Positions 1 to 6,751 of a stretch of 8,200 nt of DNA are shown here, piece after piece. The notes beneath the pieces were generated by a model, which worked only from the letters and a program-made list of their open reading frames with translations, was not told the DNA's origin and did no database searches. The position numbers were made by a program, and so were the translations under genes. The stretch's first letter is position 1. Each line of letters opens with the position of its first letter. Source of the DNA: JBJKPP01 sp046706145 (GTDB lineage Bacteria; Bacteroidota; Ignavibacteria; Ignavibacteriales; Ignavibacteriaceae); NCBI GenBank assembly GCA_046706145.1, contig JBJKPP010000075.1:1-8200 (forward strand), read 5' to 3'.

Positions 1-598
1 CGGCAACAGTTAGAGTTGCGTTAGAAGGAGAATAGTATCTGCTGAAAAAACTTTTTACATCCTCTAATGTGTAACCTTTAATATCATTCATAAATCCTAT
101 AGTTGGCCAGCTATAAGGGTGATATTGCGGAAAAAGATTTGTAACAATAATTTCCCATGCTAGTCCATATGGTTGATTATCATATCTTTCCAAACGTTCA
201 TTGGAAACAACATCTTTCTGATTATTCAATTTTTCCTGGTCTAAAGCCGGCAGCAAATATCCCATTCTATCGGACTCAAGCCAGAAAATCATTTCCAGAA
301 AATTTGATGGAACTTTTTCATAATAATTAGTCCTGTCCAAAGTGGTAGAGCCGTTCAGAGTTCCGCCTGCTTCCTGGATGAATCTAAAATGCATTTCTTT
401 AGGAACATTTTGCGAACCCTGAAACATCATGTGCTCAAACAAATGCGCTAGACCTGTTTTCCCACTCACTTCGTTTGCCGAACCTACTTTATACCAGATA
501 TTAACAGCAGCCAAAGGTAAGTTTTTATTCTGATGAAGAATTACTTCAAGCCCATTCTTGAGCTTATATTTTTTGTAAGCTAAGTCTAAATGATTCAT
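1..598 (-). CDS. M16 family zinc metallopeptidase, N-terminal part (cut by window edge)
   Basis: This is the first 199 codons of an M16 (pitrilysin/insulinase, processing-peptidase-like) zinc protease; the rest lies beyond the left edge. Translated, it shows the inverted zinc motif HLFEH at residues 52-56, where H52 and H56 bind zinc and E55 is the catalytic base. The third zinc ligand is probably E134 in VVSNER, 78 residues after H56, as expected for the family. The flanking GLEVILH, GSANE and GGTLNGSTT stretches are also typical. The ATG at 598 begins MNHLDLAYKKYKLKNG, which matches where such proteins start when no signal peptide is present. An in-frame ATG at 657 would add 20 residues (MSHSHIFLIS...) without giving a clear signal peptide. 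Neither start has a Shine-Dalgarno sequence. It may be cytoplasmic or periplasmic, and the substrate is unknown. The terminator upstream makes co-transcription with the receptor gene unlikely. Confidence 0.93.
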   Translation of the reverse strand, partial: MNHLDLAYKKYKLKNGLEVILHQNKNLPLAAVNIWYKVGSANEVSGKTGLAHLFEHMMFQGSQNVPKEMHFRFIQEAGGTLNGSTTLDRTNYYEKVPSNFLEMIFWLESDRMGYLLPALDQEKLNNQKDVVSNERLERYDNQPYGLAWEIIVTNLFPQYHPYSWPTIGFMNDIKGYTLEDVKSFFSRYYSPSNATLTVA

Positions 599-751
599 AC
601 AGCGATTTATTTTTTTAGGGATTTTAAAGATATTAAAAAAATATGAGAATGACTCATTTCTGAATTAATAATGTGATGTTATGCTTTTCACTTTACATTT
701 AAAATAAAAAAGCCCCGACCAGTCGGGGCTTTAGTTAACCGCTCTTATATT
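599..751. other. Intergenic gap between receptor and M16 peptidase genes
   Basis: This 153-base AT-rich gap holds the intrinsic terminator of the receptor gene near 701-732 and the leader of the M16 peptidase gene. I could not recognise a promoter for the peptidase gene: neither a TAnnTTTG (Bacteroidota -7 type) nor a good TATAAT with a matching upstream element is visible on the minus strand. Confidence 0.6.
701..732 (-). terminator. Intrinsic terminator of the TonB-dependent receptor gene
   Basis: AGCCCCGA (711-718) pairs perfectly with TCGGGGCT (723-730) around the loop CCAG, and the stem can be extended by two A-T pairs (709-710 with 731-732). Read on the minus strand, the hairpin is followed at once by TTTTTTATTTT (701-711), a clear U-tract. 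It begins about 20 bases past the receptor stop codon. The plus-strand side has only a short T stretch, so it works mainly for minus-strand transcription. Confidence 0.88.
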
Positions 752-3700
752 TTAGAAAGTATATCTAAGACCTAACTGCATTTCCCATCTCGAGGTTAGG
801 TCATCGTAGTTCCAAGCTTTATAAGAAGGATTGAAACTATAAACAGGTTTACCTGTCGCTTTATCAATACCTTTATAAGAAACGATTTCATTATTGTTAT
901 AGCCGCCGCTTACATCTCTTCCCCAACTGCTATTAAGTAAATTAGGAAGATTTAGTATATCTAAAGTGATTTGGATATGATGTGCACTATTAAACATAGG
1001 TATATCCTGTGCTAATCTAAGGTCCAGTTCATTTCTCCACGGATAAGTTGACCCGTTTCTCTGTGCTACCTGTCCTCTGTGTGAAGACAAATAAGAATTT
1101 CCATTAATAGTTGCATCCAAAGCAGCATAAGTACTTGCAGATGCTTTTGTATAGACACCATTATTTAGAGTGCCTAATTCGATGTCGTTATCATTCTTTG
1201 GAATATAGAAAAGGTCATTTCCATCAAAACCGTCTCCGTTAACGTCACCATAAACTACGAAGGAGAATGGCGTGCCGGATTGACCGTTGTAATAGAGAGA
1301 AACGCTGGTCGGCGCGTCTTTAAAGAAATCATTAGAATAAGTTACAGATGCAAAAATACGATGCCTTATTTCGAAGTCAGATGTAGTTACAGGTGGATTA
1401 TTAGGATCATTGAAAATCGGATTGTATCTCATCTGAGACTGAGCCTGGGACGAAAGAACACCATTTTGGTCAAAGGCTCTCTGGAAATTATAACCTATGT
1501 CTCCCGAAATTCCCTGCAAGACATTTCTCTGCAATTGAACACTGAGGTTATATTGATAACCTTTTGTCGTATTTGTTAAATAATATACTCCATAGAAATT
1601 ACCGTTTCCGCTGTTGGTTCCGCCGTAAACAATTCTTCCATCCGGCAGGGTACCAACTTGTGGCTTTAAGTTCACTTCTTTATAGATCATATCGTAAAGT
1701 GTTTTAGAATACTGGGCTTCAATAGTACCAGTAATGTTATATGGCAATTGACGATCAACTCCTACATCAAGACGAAGAACTTGAGGCATCTTCAGGTTTG
1801 GGTCAACCAAATCAACTTCTGATGTGGTTTTTGCAGCAGAACCGGCAGCAAGGCCAGGTTGATTTGAAGGATCCGCACTGAATGGTGTATTTCCGTAACG
1901 GTCTATTTCTGCAATCAAGGTTCCGGTGTTTCCATAATTGTTTGACATCCATACGTAAGGTACGCGTCCTGCAAAAGCACCGATACCGCCTCTAATTTGA
2001 GTCTGATTGTCTCCATTAACATCCCAGTTAAATCCAACCCGTGGTGACCACATTATATTTCCACTTGGCACATTGGAAGTGCTGTATCCAGGGAAGTAAT
2101 GGCTCAAAGAATCATTGTATGCAGGTTTTGTGGGGTAGTAAGGAACATCCATCCTCAAACCATAAGTCAATTTGAAATTAGGTGTAATTGACCATTCATC
2201 TTGAGCATAAAATCCTATCTGGTTTACACTAAATTGGGCAGCAGGCTCGGGATTTGATGTCCTGGAGTATACTCTTTGATAGAATGTTGGATTATTGAAA
2301 TCAAGCTGGGAAAGGTAATCGACTTTGTATTGATAGTAACCCCAGTATGAGCGGATAAACAAATTCTTAAAGGAGAAAAATTCATTGTGAGTTCCAAAGG
2401 TAAAAACATGATTTCCTGCCAGGTAAGTGAAATTGTCGGTAAATTCAAAGACATTCTGGTCGAGTTTGTTAGCTGAAGAATACCTGTCAGTGCCAGTGTA
2501 CATTGTATATCCACCGCCAAGCACGACATCTACTTCAGGTAATCCGGCTCCTACAGGACCGCGATTGTCGCGGATAGTAGTATAACCCAGTATTAATTCG
2601 TTAGACATGTTGTTGCCAAACGTACTATTCAGTAATAAAGCAGTTGAATTTGTATTGTTGGTTATTCTATAATTATAAGTGTCGAAGCTTAAAGCATTGC
2701 TGCTGGTTCTATCATTCAAATTATCCTGATAGGAATGAACAAAATTGTTACGGATAGTTAATTTATTATTTTCATCAATATTGTAATCGAATCTTAAGAA
2801 AAATTTGGTGCTGGGCTGTTTAACATCAAAACTGCTGAAACTACCGGCACCAAAACCTTTGGCAGCAAGCATATTTTTTAGACTATCTGCCCAGGCTGCT
2901 GCATTTGGATTACCTGACGTTAAAGCAATATTCGATAGCGGTGTAGTATGTTGAGTTAATTCAAGGTTGGTGAAGAAGAATAATTTATCTTTAACAACAG
3001 GACCGCCTAAACGAAAACCGTACTGGTACGATGAAAAATTAGCATATTTGGTTTTATATTGATCTGGGCTTAAACCTACAAAATCCTGGTTTCTTCCATA
3101 ACCATAAACCGATCCTTCAAATGTATTTGAACCGCTCCGCGTAATGGCATTGATTCCACCGCCGGTAAAACCACCATATCTAACATCGTAGGGTGCAATC
3201 ACAACCTGGAATGCTTGAATAGCGTCCAAGCTGATTGGGTTTGCTCCCGTTTGTCCTCCGGGTGTTCCACTAGAGCCAAGACCAAACAAATCGTTGTATT
3301 GAGTACCATCAATTTGGATATTGTTGTATCTATTGTTTCTGCCGGCAGCTTGCATACTGGTACCACTGAATAAAGGTGAAAGTTTGGCAAAAGTTTGGAA
3401 TGTGAGACTGATACTTGGAACTTCACTAATCTGTCTTGCTGAAACGTCTTGGGTTGCACCGGTACGATTCGAATTAATTATAGGGTTTCTGTGGGCAACA
3501 ACATTTACTTGTGATAATTCCACAGAGGTTGTTTTTAGTGTAAAATTAAGTGTTAAGTTTTGTCCTAATTCCAGGTAAACACTATCACGCACTTCAGTTT
3601 TATAACCTACATAAGACACTTTAATTTGGTATGGTCCGCCTACCTTTAACCCTAGAAGGTCGTAGCGCCCGTTATTTCTAGTTGTAGTTCCAAATACTGT

Positions 3701-3877
3701 TCCTGTCGGTTCGTGTGTGGCCACAACGGTAGCAGATGGGAGTTCCTGCCCGTTCTGATCTACAACAACGCCGTTTATAGCAGCTGTTGTTACTCCCTGT
3801 CCAAAGGCGGACATCGAGCAAACTGTTAGCATAGCTGCAATAAACAAGCTCAACAATTTGTAGTTGCATAGCTTCAT
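752..3877 (-). CDS. Oar-like TonB-dependent outer-membrane receptor with N-terminal carboxypeptidase-regulatory-like domain
   Basis: A complete 1041-residue outer-membrane protein. Residues 1-26 form a signal peptide, probably cut after AFG. Residues 33-116 are a carboxypeptidase-regulatory-like beta-sandwich (INGVVVDQNGQELPSATV, then NGRYDLLGLKVGGPYQIKVS). Residues 123-248 match a TonB plug (NNIQIDGTQYNDLFG; IQAFQVVIAPYDVRYGGFTG; GINAITRSGS). The remainder is a large beta-barrel ending in aromatic YTF, the usual C-terminal signature for barrel assembly. A calcium-loop-like stretch, DVNGDGFDGNDL, starts at residue 878, as often seen in Oar-type receptors. There is no SusD-like lipoprotein gene beside it, so the SusC label is not justified. 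Members of this type move substrates across the outer membrane using TonB energy, and the Myxococcus Oar protein has been linked to protease secretion; the cargo here is unknown. The ATG at 3877 follows a GGAG at 3883-3886. Confidence 0.93.
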   Translation of the reverse strand: MKLCNYKLLSLFIAAMLTVCSMSAFGQGVTTAAINGVVVDQNGQELPSATVVATHEPTGTVFGTTTRNNGRYDLLGLKVGGPYQIKVSYVGYKTEVRDSVYLELGQNLTLNFTLKTTSVELSQVNVVAHRNPIINSNRTGATQDVSARQISEVPSISLTFQTFAKLSPLFSGTSMQAAGRNNRYNNIQIDGTQYNDLFGLGSSGTPGGQTGANPISLDAIQAFQVVIAPYDVRYGGFTGGGINAITRSGSNTFEGSVYGYGRNQDFVGLSPDQYKTKYANFSSYQYGFRLGGPVVKDKLFFFTNLELTQHTTPLSNIALTSGNPNAAAWADSLKNMLAAKGFGAGSFSSFDVKQPSTKFFLRFDYNIDENNKLTIRNNFVHSYQDNLNDRTSSNALSFDTYNYRITNNTNSTALLLNSTFGNNMSNELILGYTTIRDNRGPVGAGLPEVDVVLGGGYTMYTGTDRYSSANKLDQNVFEFTDNFTYLAGNHVFTFGTHNEFFSFKNLFIRSYWGYYQYKVDYLSQLDFNNPTFYQRVYSRTSNPEPAAQFSVNQIGFYAQDEWSITPNFKLTYGLRMDVPYYPTKPAYNDSLSHYFPGYSTSNVPSGNIMWSPRVGFNWDVNGDNQTQIRGGIGAFAGRVPYVWMSNNYGNTGTLIAEIDRYGNTPFSADPSNQPGLAAGSAAKTTSEVDLVDPNLKMPQVLRLDVGVDRQLPYNITGTIEAQYSKTLYDMIYKEVNLKPQVGTLPDGRIVYGGTNSGNGNFYGVYYLTNTTKGYQYNLSVQLQRNVLQGISGDIGYNFQRAFDQNGVLSSQAQSQMRYNPIFNDPNNPPVTTSDFEIRHRIFASVTYSNDFFKDAPTSVSLYYNGQSGTPFSFVVYGDVNGDGFDGNDLFYIPKNDNDIELGTLNNGVYTKASASTYAALDATINGNSYLSSHRGQVAQRNGSTYPWRNELDLRLAQDIPMFNSAHHIQITLDILNLPNLLNSSWGRDVSGGYNNNEIVSYKGIDKATGKPVYSFNPSYKAWNYDDLTSRWEMQLGLRYTF

Positions 3878-3882
3878 ATTGA

Positions 3883-3886
3883 CTCC
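3883..3886 (-). promoter_or_regulatory. Possible Shine-Dalgarno GGAG of the receptor gene
   Basis: On the minus strand GGAG lies five bases before the ATG at 3877. It is the only start in the window with such a motif; gatB, lepB, the M16 gene and the OmpA-like gene have none. Four bases can occur by chance, but it supports the chosen start. Confidence 0.35.
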
Positions 3887-3920
3887 ATAGTTATTGAATG
3901 AATATATATTTCAGTTAGAT

Positions 3921-3926
3921 ATTATA
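3921..3926 (-). promoter_or_regulatory. Candidate -10 element upstream of the receptor gene
   Basis: On the minus strand this reads TATAAT, about 45 bases before the start codon. The hexamer 17 bases further upstream (CATTTT) is a poor -35, and the Bacteroidota-type TAnnTTTG is absent on this strand. In so AT-rich a region a TATAAT is expected by chance fairly often. Confidence 0.22.
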
Positions 3927-4133
3927 TTTGATAGCCTGTGAGCAAAATGTTAGTATCAAATATTTTACTTAAGCTATAAATTATCAAGGTTGGTTTTAGC
4001 ATTTAACAATTATATAATATGTAAATACATAATTATCCGTTAACAGATGGATAGCCGTAAAAAACGATAAGGCCATGCTGCTTGAGAAATTCGAATTATG
4101 CATTATAAATAATTATATAAAGGGTAAGCCTAA

Positions 4134-4209
4134 AAAATCGCAAAAACCTTGGTTCAACATATCAAAAAGTAATTTTAAAGGCAATAAGAAAAATAGCTTT
4201 TGCGATTTT
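4134..4209. repeat. 12-bp perfect inverted repeat, arms 52 bases apart
   Basis: AAAATCGCAAAA (4134-4145) and TTTTGCGATTTT (4198-4209) are perfect reverse complements. Six T residues lie at the outer edge of the minus-strand 3' arm (4132-4137), so an RNA read from lepB could form a long-looped stem ending in a U-tract. It could be the lepB operon terminator, part of a dispersed intergenic repeat or MITE-like element, or chance in AT-rich DNA. The central GCGA/TCGC core makes chance less attractive. No target-site duplication is visible at the arms. Confidence 0.6.
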
Positions 4210-4216
4210 CTTTCAT

Positions 4217-4236
4217 TGGGGAAAGTAAATACCCCA
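4217..4236. other. Small hairpin, 5-bp GC-rich stem
   Basis: TGGGG (4217-4221) pairs with CCCCA (4232-4236) across a 10-base AT-rich loop. It sits eight bases from the 12-bp inverted repeat and stands out as an island of G/C in an AT-rich gap. The adjoining CGTC (4237-4240) and GACG (4251-4254) could form another four-pair stem. It suggests a structured RNA or repeat, but the function is unknown. Confidence 0.35.
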
Positions 4237-4286
4237 CGTCGTTTCGATCTGACGATATAGAATATTTGTTTTTATTATAAAAATAT

Positions 4287-5228
4287 TTAGTGCAATAATA
4301 ACAGTACTCTATCCAGACGGATAGAACCTATCAAACGGAATAAGTCTGTAAAAGGAATATTTCTATCCCATGAAAATAGAGCTATGAAAGCTTCGCCGAT
4401 AACTCTATCTCTTGGAACAAATCCCCAAAATCTGCTGTCCAGGCTGTCATCCCGGTTATCGCCCATCATGAAATAATAATTCTTCTTAAATGTGTAAGAG
4501 TTTGTTGCTTTTCCGTTTATGTAAATTACACCATTCTTTACATCGACAACATTTTTACCATATTCTCTATCAATTGTAACTCTCCATTGCTCTATATTTC
4601 TTAGAGTTAATCTGAGTTTAAAACCTTTATAAGGAACTATTAGCGGACCGTAATAATCCTCGTTCCAGGGCATTCCAGGAGGAAAAATTCTTGGTTCCAC
4701 ATATCCTTTAGGCTTTGCAAAGGGACTTAAATATTTTATATGTGAAGGAATAGGTGCCTGTTTACCATTAACATATACTACTTTATCTATTACTTGAATT
4801 GTGTCACCTGGAACCCCAATGCATCTTTTTACATAATCCACATTCGGCTGCACTGGTACTATATTGTCTCTATGTCCGGGGAATTCAAAGACTACTATAT
4901 CACCTCTTTCCGGATTTCTTAGCGCAGGTAAAGTAAAGTAAGGTAGTTTTATATCAGTAAAAGGAATATACCTGGGAGACGAAGCTCCGTAAACAAACTT
5001 ATTAACAAGAACAAAATCTCCAACTAAAATGGTATCTTCCATAGACCCGGTTGGTATTCTTGTATTCTGCACCACGAAGGTAATAATTAAAAAAGCTGCG
5101 ATTAAAGCAAAAAACAACGACTCAAAAAACTCACGCGCTTTTTCTTTGGAGGTTTTTACTTTTTTAATTTCTTCTTCGGTCTTTATACCGAAAAATTTCT
5201 TTACGCCATTCTTAAATTTGGAGTCCAT
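4287..5228 (-). CDS. lepB: Signal peptidase I
   Basis: A complete 313-residue type I signal peptidase (family S26), which cuts signal peptides from exported proteins at the outer face of the inner membrane. A charged cytoplasmic N-terminus of about 35 residues precedes one membrane segment (about 36-53). The catalytic serine is S62 in TRIPTGSMEDT, and the general-base lysine is K134 in YVKRCIGVPGD. The last conserved box is GDNRDDSLDSRFWG at 256-269. About 110 residues separate the lysine box from this last box, an insert like the second domain of the long proteobacterial enzymes, so the length is usual for Gram-negative types. Likely clients nearby are the receptor and the OmpA-like protein. 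It starts 32 bases after the gatB stop, so the two are probably co-transcribed. The start has no Shine-Dalgarno sequence; the next motifs force a start near here. Confidence 0.97.
   Translation of the reverse strand: MDSKFKNGVKKFFGIKTEEEIKKVKTSKEKAREFFESLFFALIAAFLIITFVVQNTRIPTGSMEDTILVGDFVLVNKFVYGASSPRYIPFTDIKLPYFTLPALRNPERGDIVVFEFPGHRDNIVPVQPNVDYVKRCIGVPGDTIQVIDKVVYVNGKQAPIPSHIKYLSPFAKPKGYVEPRIFPPGMPWNEDYYGPLIVPYKGFKLRLTLRNIEQWRVTIDREYGKNVVDVKNGVIYINGKATNSYTFKKNYYFMMGDNRDDSLDSRFWGFVPRDRVIGEAFIALFSWDRNIPFTDLFRLIGSIRLDRVLLLLH
4308..4325 (-). other. 7-bp hairpin inside the 3' end of lepB
   Basis: TCTATCC (4308-4314) and GGATAGA (4319-4325) are perfect reverse complements with a four-base loop. 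It lies in the last dozen codons of lepB, 19 bases before the stop codon, and no T-tract follows on the minus strand. It is therefore not a standard terminator; it might protect the 3' end of the mRNA. Confidence 0.35.
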
Positions 5229-5260
5229 GTAAATTCTATCTTTTTATAATTGTTTGTTTT

Positions 5261-6712
5261 CTATTTTGAATCTTTAACTTTATCCAGTTTTTTCTTAATA
5301 ATATTATTTACTAATTGTGGATTAGCCTTTCCCTTAGTTGAACGCATTACCTGCCCTACAAAAAACCCGATTACTTTATCTTTCCCGCTCACATACTCTT
5401 GGACTTCCTTATCGTGGCCATTCAGAATTCCGTCAACTATTTTCTCGATTTCATCACTGTCGCTTATTTGGGTTAGGTTTTTTTCGTTAATAATTTGTAC
5501 GGGATTCTTATTTCCCTGGAGCATAATTTCGAAAACTTCCTTCGCAATTTTCCCGCTGATTGTACCACTCTTAATTAGATTTATTAGTTCGGCTAAATTT
5601 ACTGCAGAAACAGGAAACTCTTTGATGTCTATCTTTTTTTCATTCACTGTTTTCAAAACTTCACCCATTATCCAGTTACTTGCGCTCTTGTAATCAGTAG
5701 TATGTGAAACAACTTCTTCGTAGTAATCTACTAATCCTTTTTCTTGAGTGAGAAGTTCTGCGTCGTATTTAGGAAGTGCATATTCTTGTACTAATTTTTG
5801 TTTTCTTCTTTCGGGAAGTTCCGGCATAGCAGTAGAAATTTCGTTAATCCACTCTTCAGAGATTACAACAGGTAAGAGGTCTGGCTCTGGGAAGTAACGA
5901 TAATCGTGAGCTTCCTCTTTGCTTCTCATCGGCATTACGTCATTAAGGTCTGCATTCCATAGCAAAGTCTCCTGTACAATTTTTCCGCCATCTTCTATAA
6001 TATCAATTTGCCTCTCTATTTCACGGTTAATGGCTCTTTCAACATTCCGGAAAGAGTTCATATTTTTCACTTCTGTTTTAGTCCCAAGTTTTTTTTCGCC
6101 TTCAATTCTAACCGAAATGTTAGCGTCGCATCTCAATGAACCTTCTTCCATGTTTCCATCACAAATGCCAAGGTACTTTACAATCTGTTTAATCTTTGAT
6201 AGGTAGAGGTAGGCTTCTTCAGCGTTCCTTATGTCGGGCTGACTAACTATTTCAATTAATGGAACACCGCAGCGATTCACATCCACCAACGTTTCGAAGT
6301 CCTGATCATGAATTGATTTTCCCGCATCCTCTTCCATGTGGATTCTATTAATTCCAATCTTCTTTTCTGAGCCATCTTTTTTGATTATGTCAATGTATCC
6401 TTCTTCGCACATTGGTAATTCATATTGTGAAATTTGATAACCTTTGGGTAAATCAGGATAGAAATAATTCTTTCTTGCAAAAATGGAATTTCTATTTATT
6501 CTGCAATTTGTAGCCATGCCCATCAACATTGTAAATTCTACAACCTTCTTGTTAAGCACCGGTAATGTGCCTGGATAACCTAAACATACTGGACAAATAT
6601 TTGTATTAGGCGGATTGCCAAATTTGGTCGAACAGCCGCAAAAAGCTTTTGATTCAGTCAGTAATTGAGCGTGAACTTCTAATCCGACAACTGCTTCGTA
6701 CTTTGGGTTCAT
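5261..6712 (-). CDS. gatB: Aspartyl/glutamyl-tRNA(Asn/Gln) amidotransferase subunit B
   Basis: A complete 483-residue GatB. With GatA and GatC it converts mischarged Asp-tRNA(Asn) and/or Glu-tRNA(Gln) into the amidated forms: GatB binds the tRNA and activates the carboxylate with ATP, and GatA supplies ammonia from glutamine. Visible landmarks are YEAVVGLEVHAQL (5-17); four zinc-ligand cysteines C25, C27, C40 and C43 (CGC and CPVCLG); the family signature around residues 79-97 (ARKNYFYPDLPKGYQIS); and GINRIHMEEDAGK at 120-132. The C-terminal part from about residue 335 is the YqeY-like tRNA-binding tail, and the total length is normal. gatA and gatC are not in the window, so they are presumably elsewhere, which is common. 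The start at 6712 begins directly with the conserved N-terminus, and a palindrome overlaps it. lepB follows 32 bases downstream. Confidence 0.97.
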   Translation of the reverse strand: MNPKYEAVVGLEVHAQLLTESKAFCGCSTKFGNPPNTNICPVCLGYPGTLPVLNKKVVEFTMLMGMATNCRINRNSIFARKNYFYPDLPKGYQISQYELPMCEEGYIDIIKKDGSEKKIGINRIHMEEDAGKSIHDQDFETLVDVNRCGVPLIEIVSQPDIRNAEEAYLYLSKIKQIVKYLGICDGNMEEGSLRCDANISVRIEGEKKLGTKTEVKNMNSFRNVERAINREIERQIDIIEDGGKIVQETLLWNADLNDVMPMRSKEEAHDYRYFPEPDLLPVVISEEWINEISTAMPELPERRKQKLVQEYALPKYDAELLTQEKGLVDYYEEVVSHTTDYKSASNWIMGEVLKTVNEKKIDIKEFPVSAVNLAELINLIKSGTISGKIAKEVFEIMLQGNKNPVQIINEKNLTQISDSDEIEKIVDGILNGHDKEVQEYVSGKDKVIGFFVGQVMRSTKGKANPQLVNNIIKKKLDKVKDSK

Positions 6713-6751
6713 TCTTTGTTCATTTTTTGAAAAATAAATATAACAAAGAAT
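6711..6751. repeat. 10-bp perfect inverted repeat overlapping the gatB start codon
   Basis: ATTCTTTGTT (6711-6720) and AACAAAGAAT (6742-6751) are perfect reverse complements separated by 21 bases. Inside them ATTTTT and AAAAAT (6722-6735) can pair as a second, weaker stem. In gatB mRNA the 3' arm runs into the A and U of the AUG start (6711-6712), so a leader hairpin would partly bury the initiation site. It could instead be a DNA operator. All arms are AT-rich, so stability is modest. Confidence 0.5.

Larger units (their letters stand above)
3878..4286. other. Gene-free stretch between lepB and the receptor gene
   Basis: This 409-base stretch is the leader of the receptor gene on one side and the 3' region of lepB on the other. 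The half near 3878-4070 is very AT-rich, with only a weak promoter-like hexamer. The other half (about 4131-4260) holds two inverted repeats listed separately. A 61-codon plus-strand frame at 4075-4260 exists but resembles no protein family I know and spans the repeats, so I do not call it a gene. No T-tracted terminator directly after the lepB stop is clear. Confidence 0.6.

Noticed and set aside
1280..1579. Plus-strand open frame of 99 codons opposite the receptor gene
   Set aside because: It is antisense to a clear receptor gene, and its translation shows no domain-like pattern.
752..3877. SusC-type glycan importer label for the receptor
   Set aside because: No SusD-like lipoprotein or carbohydrate-active enzyme is next to it, and the plug and barrel features fit Oar-like receptors better.
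3923..3930. TATATTTG, a plus-strand match to the Bacteroidota -7 element
   Set aside because: It points toward lepB's 3' side and away from the receptor gene, has no plausible plus-strand gene to serve, and such matches are frequent in AT-rich DNA.
4075..4260. 61-codon plus-strand open frame, lysine-rich, from the ATG at 4075
   Set aside because: It has no recognisable motif and no ribosome-binding site, and it runs through both inverted repeats. It is more likely a by-product of a non-coding element than a protein.
5250..5693. Plus-strand hydrophobic open frame of 147 codons opposite gatB
   Set aside because: Its hydrophobic, serine/phenylalanine-rich translation is what the antisense of a charged AT-rich gene gives; gatB on the other strand is certain.
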